DNA of 64,000 bases from Schizochytrium sp. CCTCC M209059. Taxonomy: Eukaryota > Sar > Bigyra > Thraustochytrida > Thraustochytriidae. Shown in pieces: positions 59,121-64,000 of this stretch. The position numbers and the translations under genes were made by a program. The stretch lies in NCBI GenBank assembly GCA_000818945.1, contig KN805389.1, positions 1 to 64,000 on the forward strand, written 5' to 3'. The notes beneath the pieces are model-generated. The model searched no databases. It saw only the letters and a list, made by a program, of their open reading frames with translations, and was not told the origin of the DNA. Numbering within the stretch: the first letter of the stretch is position 1; each line of letters opens with the position of its first letter.

Positions 59121-59848
59121 CCTCCCGCGCGCCGCTCCCTGCGCCCAGCTCAGCCCGCTCCGCCGCGCTTCGAGGCGCTCGCGCTCCGCGCGCGACGCCG
59201 CTCCCGCTGCTCTGCTCGTCCGAGGCCTGGATGGAACGCAATGGAATGCAATGGAATGGAATGCAATGGAGAGGAGTGGATGGCTCGTTCCGGGTTTGCT
59301 CCGCTGGCCTTCTCTTCTCCTCCCATTCCTTGTCTCCGCCTGCAAGGAGAGAGAGGAGCAGGAGGAGAGGAGAGGAGAGGAGAGTCGGGAAACCAACCAG
59401 TCAGTGATGCGCAGAGGGCCTCGGAACCGGAGCCGAGACGGCTCTCGACCCCGGGCTCGGCGTTGGCCAGGGTGTCCTGCTATAGCCGCCGCAGCCGCCG
59501 TCGTAGGCGCCGCGGGGAGGAGAGGAGAGTGAGTTCGCTGCAGCAGCTGCGAGGGGGATGAGTGCGTGGATGACTGGCCAAGTTCTGCGTTGAAGAGAGA
59601 CGGCATGCGGCAAAAGCGACATGCATGCGGACGAAGGCTGAATACTAATATTACTAACTTGGCCGGGGCCATTGGGGCGCGCAGCTGCGGAGGCAGTCTT
59701 CTCTTCTATCGACGGCTACCGTGGGTGCGTGGGCGGGGTGTGTGCGTGTGTGTGTGTGTAGAATAGGCTTTGTGATGGACTCGTTTTTGCTTCTTTGAGA
59801 CGAGCTGGCTTGGCCGCGTATTAGGCTAGACTTGGTTGTCATCCGTTT
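59121..59848. other. intergenic region
   Basis: 728 bp between the REI1 start and the RINT1 stop, both on the minus strand. A GGAAT/GCAAT-like repeat occupies 59231-59275 and GGAGA runs lie at 59345-59385. No supported gene. Confidence 0.55.
59231..59275. repeat. ATGGA/ATGCA pentamer repeat
   Basis: Imperfect tandem pentamers of the form ATGGA and ATGCA, about nine units, in the leader of REI1. Confidence 0.8.
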
Positions 59849-62359
59849 TCACAGATCCGTACGAACTGCAGCGAGGAACTCGACATCGCTGACGCTCAAA
59901 CTGGCGAGCCCATGGCCCTCCTCTAATAAACGAGCCGCCTCACGAGGTTCGTTGGCAAACGAACGAAGGGCCTGGCGCAGTGACTTGAGCGCGTGCGCAG
60001 GTAGCGACAACACGTGAACACGTTCTTTGAACGAACGGAAATACCGATTGTCGGGACGTCGTGCAAAGCGCGCAAAAGTGTCAAAGACTGCGCGGGCATC
60101 CCGTTCTAGAGCGGTCGCTCCTGCAGGAGAGAATCGACTTACATCGAGAAGCTCGTGCTGGAAAGCCGCGCCAATGCCGTTCGCGACGCGGCGCACAATC
60201 TGCTGATGCGCCGAGGCCACAAGATCCGAGAGAGTTCGAAGAAGCTGGTCGGAAACAATCGCAAGGGCGTCTGCGAGCCCAGGATGGGGCAACGGACTCT
60301 CCGCTCTATTCATGGCGCCCTCGCGGCAACTGCGAAAATAAGGCCGCGCAGCATCGCTGAATCGTCGCACGAGTATGTCGGCAAATCTAGCCACTTGCGC
60401 CTCAACAAAGCCCCCGAGACGATCCCGCTGCATGCGGAAAATGCCCCCGGACGCAGGACTCCCCTCCTCGTCAACCAGCTCATCGCCGCCAACGCTAGAG
60501 CCATATGACCCGTTGGTCATCGAGCCCGCTGGACGCGCCGCACCCTTCTGCTGCAATGGCCGGCGCACACGGCCAAGAATTCCGCGCATGAGCCCTCTTA
60601 GCGCATTCGTTTTCCCCTTTGCAGTGTCGCGCAGCATTTCCTCCGCCAGATTCGTGTCCATGCTCTCCGTCAAGGCATCAAGGTTGGCGCGAAAGGACGT
60701 GGTTTCTGCATATCGTGGGAGGTCCTCCCACGCGCTCAAGCTCTGTCGAACGTGGACCCCAGCATTGAGCACTCTGCACCAAAGTGTAAGAGATGTCTGA
60801 CTCGGCTCTTCGTGCAGTTCCACTGCAGCTGCGCGGCGCTCGAGCTCCACGGCAAAATCTTCCAGGAGCGGAAGCTGCGTCATGCGAAGGTAAAGTACAC
60901 GAGCATGCATATCATGCAAAGCGTCTGCGCGACCCCCTACGCTGTCAATCAGTGTTACGACAAAACCGGCGCACTCTGGAAGCCAAGAGGGTTCTCCGGC
61001 ACCTCGAGATGAGGATGATGCCAAGTCATTCGCTTTTCCCTCCGTTTGCGCAATCGTGTCCAAGACGGTATTCCATGCAGTATCGGCACGCAGGAGTGCC
61101 TCGAGCTTGCGACGACCAAACTCCAAGTCCGCAGACATCCACTTGATGAAACGCGTCTCTGTAGCAGCAAAAAACGAGGTTGGCGCAGGCCATGACGACC
61201 CTATCTGATACCCAAATAGTGCGGTGAGTTGCTCCGTGAGTGCAATCGACTCATCGAGCGTGCCACAAATAAGGGCGTTGGACTGATCCACAAAGGGCCA
61301 AATGGCTTCGTAGTGACGATGCAGGCCGCTTACGACAAGGCATCGTACAAAGTGCACAATTACATCGACAAAGGTTTCGGGCGCCATGCACTGCTCTACG
61401 GCAGGCTGCACAGTATCGGCCAAGAACCCAGCATGGTCTTTGACGGCATCGAGAATAAAGTGGTGATACCAATCTGGTTTGTCAATGCGGTTCGTTGAAC
61501 GGGGCCCACTAAAGTGATATGCAAAGCGCTGCAAGATGGGCCGTGCGAGCGCTCTGACAGCCCAGAGTTCGGTCTCAAATTCCCCCGAAATGCTGACAGC
61601 TTGCATGCGTGTCTGTTTCAAGTGAAGCAGCTGAAGTCTCATAAGCGACCCCAGAGCAGACTGCACCGTTGCCAGAATCGCCGGGCTAACGCGCAATTCG
61701 TCATTCGACGCCGTCACAGGCCAGCGCAAGTCATCAAGGGAGTTTTGGATGGTCGCGCGAAGTGCCGCTCGTCTTGCCCGGATGGCACGCTCGATGCTTG
61801 ATGTGAATTGATTTGCAATGTGAAGATCACCCTGACGTAGATGCGAAAGGAACCCTCGATAGGCGCTGAGAGCGTCGCACGCGGTGGCAATCTCGTCCTC
61901 ACTTGGCTCCTGACTGGCGTCGAGGCGCTTGAGGGCGATCATGCTCTGTGCATAGGCTCGCGCATTGGCCAGAGCGGCCAGCTCGGTGAGAGATGCGTCG
62001 ACTTGCTGCGAAAGCGGGCGGACGCGCTCCGACTCTTGCGCAGCCCGCTTGATCAGCGCGTCAGCGTCTATTTCTACGCCCTCGAGCTTGCGCACGGTGG
62101 CTCTCGAGCGCTGCAAGGCCTCTTGGGTTCGTGTTTCATGCGAGCTCGCTTTCCGTTCGAGGGCCTCTTCAAGGGCAGCTCGTTCCGCTGCGAGCTCAGC
62201 TCGGACGTTTTCGAGTCTGCCTTCCGCGAGGGCGCTCGCCAGCACGTCTGCGAGCGCCTCGTCGTCTTGCTCGCTCGTCTCGAGGCCGACGCCGACGCCG
62301 ACGCCGACGCCTTCGTCCTGAGCGCGCAGACCCAGAAGCGCCTCGTCAAGCGCGGCCAT
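59849..62359 (-). CDS. RINT1: RINT1/Tip20-like vesicle tethering protein
   Basis: ATG at 62359 (MAALDEALLGL); 836 residues, near the 792 of human RINT1. An N-terminal coiled coil (about 40-110, with a Gly-Val-rich short insert before it) is followed by the RINT1_TIP1 domain, helical throughout: LARPILQRFAYHFSG, DKPDWYHHFILDAVKDH, FVRCLVVSGLHRHYEAIWPF, FIKWMSADLEFGRRKLEALL. These match the conserved core of RINT1/Tip20, subunits of the Dsl1/NRZ complex that tethers Golgi-derived vesicles at the ER. A Ser/Gly-rich loop near 620-650 is specific to this protein. It is divergent from the MFSD5-like gene, 261 bp apart. Confidence 0.9.
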   Translation of the reverse strand: MAALDEALLGLRAQDEGVGVGVGVGLETSEQDDEALADVLASALAEGRLENVRAELAAERAALEEALERKASSHETRTQEALQRSRATVRKLEGVEIDADALIKRAAQESERVRPLSQQVDASLTELAALANARAYAQSMIALKRLDASQEPSEDEIATACDALSAYRGFLSHLRQGDLHIANQFTSSIERAIRARRAALRATIQNSLDDLRWPVTASNDELRVSPAILATVQSALGSLMRLQLLHLKQTRMQAVSISGEFETELWAVRALARPILQRFAYHFSGPRSTNRIDKPDWYHHFILDAVKDHAGFLADTVQPAVEQCMAPETFVDVIVHFVRCLVVSGLHRHYEAIWPFVDQSNALICGTLDESIALTEQLTALFGYQIGSSWPAPTSFFAATETRFIKWMSADLEFGRRKLEALLRADTAWNTVLDTIAQTEGKANDLASSSSRGAGEPSWLPECAGFVVTLIDSVGGRADALHDMHARVLYLRMTQLPLLEDFAVELERRAAAVELHEEPSQTSLTLWCRVLNAGVHVRQSLSAWEDLPRYAETTSFRANLDALTESMDTNLAEEMLRDTAKGKTNALRGLMRGILGRVRRPLQQKGAARPAGSMTNGSYGSSVGGDELVDEEGSPASGGIFRMQRDRLGGFVEAQVARFADILVRRFSDAARPYFRSCREGAMNRAESPLPHPGLADALAIVSDQLLRTLSDLVASAHQQIVRRVANGIGAAFQHELLDVSRFSPAGATALERDARAVFDTFARFARRPDNRYFRSFKERVHVLSLPAHALKSLRQALRSFANEPREAARLLEEGHGLASLSVSDVEFLAAVRTDL

Positions 62360-62620
62360 CTTCGAGGTGGCGCTTCCGGCCGTGCGCGCGTGCGTGCGTG
62401 CGTGCGTGCGGGCGGGTGAGCGTGCGTGAGCGCGCGCAGGGGCAGGGGCAGGGAAGAGAGAATACAGAACGCGGAAAACCTTCGCGCGGCCACGCCCACC
62501 GACCGTCGGCTGCGTAATAGTCAGTCTACCCGCTGGCCGTGTGCAGTCTTGGATTTGGACGTGCATAAGCTGTAATAAGAAGTAGACACGTCGGCCAAGA
62601 CCTTCCACCACGACAACGCG
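62360..62620. promoter_or_regulatory. short divergent promoter region
   Basis: 261 bp separate the RINT1 and MFSD5-like ATGs. A GTGC/GCGT tandem run (62390-62420) lies next to the RINT1 side. Bidirectional promoter function is inferred from spacing only. Confidence 0.4.
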
Positions 62621-64000
62621 ATGCAAAGTACGGTGCCTCTTCTCGCGCCCTCGGAAGCTGATTGTCAAATTTGCGGTGATGATGAATGCGAGACGGACGA
62701 TCATTTGCACGCGTCGCGCCTCGATGCTTTGGGAACTCGGTCCGGTGTAGAGTCGCCGGATTTGCACGTGGAGGCGAACAACGAGATGCTGGACATTCTT
62801 GAGCGCCGCTACCTCGCGGTGTACGCGCTCATGGTAGCGGGAGACTGGCTGCAAGGGCCATATGTTTATGCACTTTACGAGACGTACGGGTTCAATCGAC
62901 ATGAGATTGCTCTCCTCCTTGTGGCCGGATTTGTTACAGCGATGATTGCTGGGGCCTCGTGCGGAGCTCTGGCGGATCGTGCGGGTCGTAGAACGCTTGC
63001 TGTGGTGTATGCCGTACTGTACGCTGGCTCGTGTCTTACCAAGCACGTGAACAAGTTCTCTTGGCTGTTGCTTGGAAGAGTCCTGGGCGGCATGGCCACG
63101 TCACTGCTCTTCTCCGTGTTTGAGACATGGATCGTTTGTGAGAGCACACTTCACGGGGCGAACCAAAACACTCTTGCGCGAATCCTTTCTCACGCCATGC
63201 TCGTCAATTCTGTGGTGGCCATACTCTGTGGCGTGCTGGCAGCCTCACTCACGCGTCTTTGGCCGCTGACTCCAATATCGTCCCACCTTTATGTTGGGGG
63301 TTACCTGATTGTCTTCGACCTTGCGATTCTCGTCCTTGTAGCAGGTGGCGCACTTGCGCTCGCAACGTGGAGAGAAAATTATGGCAATACTATAGCGTCT
63401 ATGCATGAGGCGCACACGGGGTCTGCCCAGGAGGCGCTGCGATTTTTGTGGAATGCTCCCCTGGCATTACTTTTAGGCGTCACGCAATCCCTATTTGAAG
63501 CGGCCATGTATATTTTTGTGTTCATGTGGACACCAGCATTGACACCAGCCGGCGCGGAAGCTAAGGCGTCGCATCCACCTTATGGTGCTATTTTCTCGGT
63601 ATTTATGGCCAGTTGCATGCTTGGCTCCCAGCTCGTTGCGTCCAAATTAATTCGCATGGCACTACCCGCTCGCCTCGTTCTTTTATGTCTTATCGCTAGC
63701 CTCTCCTTGGCGCTGGGTCCTTTTCTTCTGGGTGTTCAGCCAAGTACGCAACAGAGAATTGCACAAGGTGTGGGATTCGTCGTCTTTGAAGGCTGCGTTG
63801 GTGCATATTACCCTACCATGGGTGCGCTGCGCAGCATGGAGGTCCCAGACGCGCATCGTGCAACAATTTACTCAATCTTTCGGATCCCCTTGAACGCTTT
63901 CGTCGTTCTCGTGCTTCTCTCGGACGTCTCTGTTCGCATGGCGTTCATTTGCGCCTCCTGCATGACTACCCTTGCTGCTCTTTGTGCTGCGAGCTATTCA
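62621..64000 (+). CDS. MFSD5: MFSD5-like molybdate-anion transporter (partial)
   Basis: ATG at 62621; open to the window edge with no stop in 460 codons, so the C-terminus lies outside. An about 65-residue acidic N-terminus leads to hydrophobic segments with family text: LAVYALMVAGDWLQGPYVYA, VAGFVTAMIAGASCG, ALADRAGRRTLAVVYAV, SLLFSVFETWIV and LLLGVTQSLFEAAMYIFVFMW. This pattern (GDWLQGPYVYALY, GxLADxxGRR) is that of the MFSD5/MOT2 branch of the major facilitator superfamily, associated with molybdate uptake. About ten to eleven membrane segments are visible before the edge. Confidence 0.9.
   Translation, partial: MQSTVPLLAPSEADCQICGDDECETDDHLHASRLDALGTRSGVESPDLHVEANNEMLDILERRYLAVYALMVAGDWLQGPYVYALYETYGFNRHEIALLLVAGFVTAMIAGASCGALADRAGRRTLAVVYAVLYAGSCLTKHVNKFSWLLLGRVLGGMATSLLFSVFETWIVCESTLHGANQNTLARILSHAMLVNSVVAILCGVLAASLTRLWPLTPISSHLYVGGYLIVFDLAILVLVAGGALALATWRENYGNTIASMHEAHTGSAQEALRFLWNAPLALLLGVTQSLFEAAMYIFVFMWTPALTPAGAEAKASHPPYGAIFSVFMASCMLGSQLVASKLIRMALPARLVLLCLIASLSLALGPFLLGVQPSTQQRIAQGVGFVVFEGCVGAYYPTMGALRSMEVPDAHRATIYSIFRIPLNAFVVLVLLSDVSVRMAFICASCMTTLAALCAASYS

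Noticed and set aside
57855..59561. 568-residue plus-strand frame opposite REI1
   Set aside because: Shadow of the REI1 gene; hydrophobic Leu/Val-rich text produced by the antisense of charged codons.

Overview
The window is nuclear DNA from a unicellular eukaryote, most probably a stramenopile close to the thraustochytrids (Labyrinthulomycetes). The evidence is the gene content (VWA8, RINT1, NOP53, REI1/ZNF622, NOSIP, PLGRKT, TRMO, an NDR kinase, a calmodulin-like EF-hand protein, an ABCG half-transporter), the GC-rich compact layout, the long near-intronless coding regions, and a few short GT-AG introns. Three introns could be placed by reading-frame phase: in the NOP53 gene, in the PUB-domain gene and in the VWA8 gene. 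Several open frames extend upstream from GTG or TTG codons; the first credible ATG was used as the start. The genus is an inference.

Layout, left to right. 0.4-7 kb: two tandem pleckstrin-homology proteins (PH-PH-SAM-RCC1-WW, then PH-PH with a possible Rab-GAP-like region). 7.3-13 kb: a seven-segment membrane protein fused to an extended short-chain dehydrogenase, the tRNA methyltransferase TRMO, and a prostaglandin-reductase-like oxidoreductase. 13.4-19.3 kb: NOP53 (two exons), a gene-poor stretch ending in 91 perfect TTTTC units, then an NDR-family kinase. 19.7-27.3 kb: a CX9C mitochondrial-type protein, a Spinster-like MFS carrier, an atypical ARF-like protein and a dual-specificity phosphatase with a very long disordered N-terminus. 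27.5-28.2 kb: an assembly gap next to a TTGTC array. 28.6-34.7 kb: an ABCG transporter, an unrecognised membrane protein and NOSIP. 34.8-40.4 kb: a DNA transposon. 41-49.5 kb: an orphan protein, a PUB-domain protein, an EF-hand protein, a decayed gene, PLGRKT and a sulfotransferase-like protein. 50.5-64 kb: VWA8, REI1/ZNF622, RINT1, and the start of an MFSD5-like molybdate-anion transporter that runs off the window.

The most interesting object is the 5.6-kb element at 34788-40402. It is bounded by a perfect 13-bp terminal inverted repeat and carries two convergent genes. One is a DDE_Tnp_4 (PIF/Harbinger-ISL2EU-type) transposase with 14 identical 42-bp coiled-coil repeats and an apparent frameshift. 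The other is an XPG/EXO1-type nuclease fused to SAP and SWIM domains. In ISL2EU-type elements as I know them, the partner protein joins a SWIM finger to a YqaJ/lambda-exonuclease domain. Here the SWIM part is recognisable but the nuclease is a FEN1/EXO1-family flap nuclease, which suggests a nuclease swap and possibly an undescribed transposon lineage.

Apart from the transposon, the genes are ordinary housekeeping and signalling genes with no operon-like functional grouping. Neighbours are mostly 100-700 bp apart and several pairs are divergent with short shared promoters.
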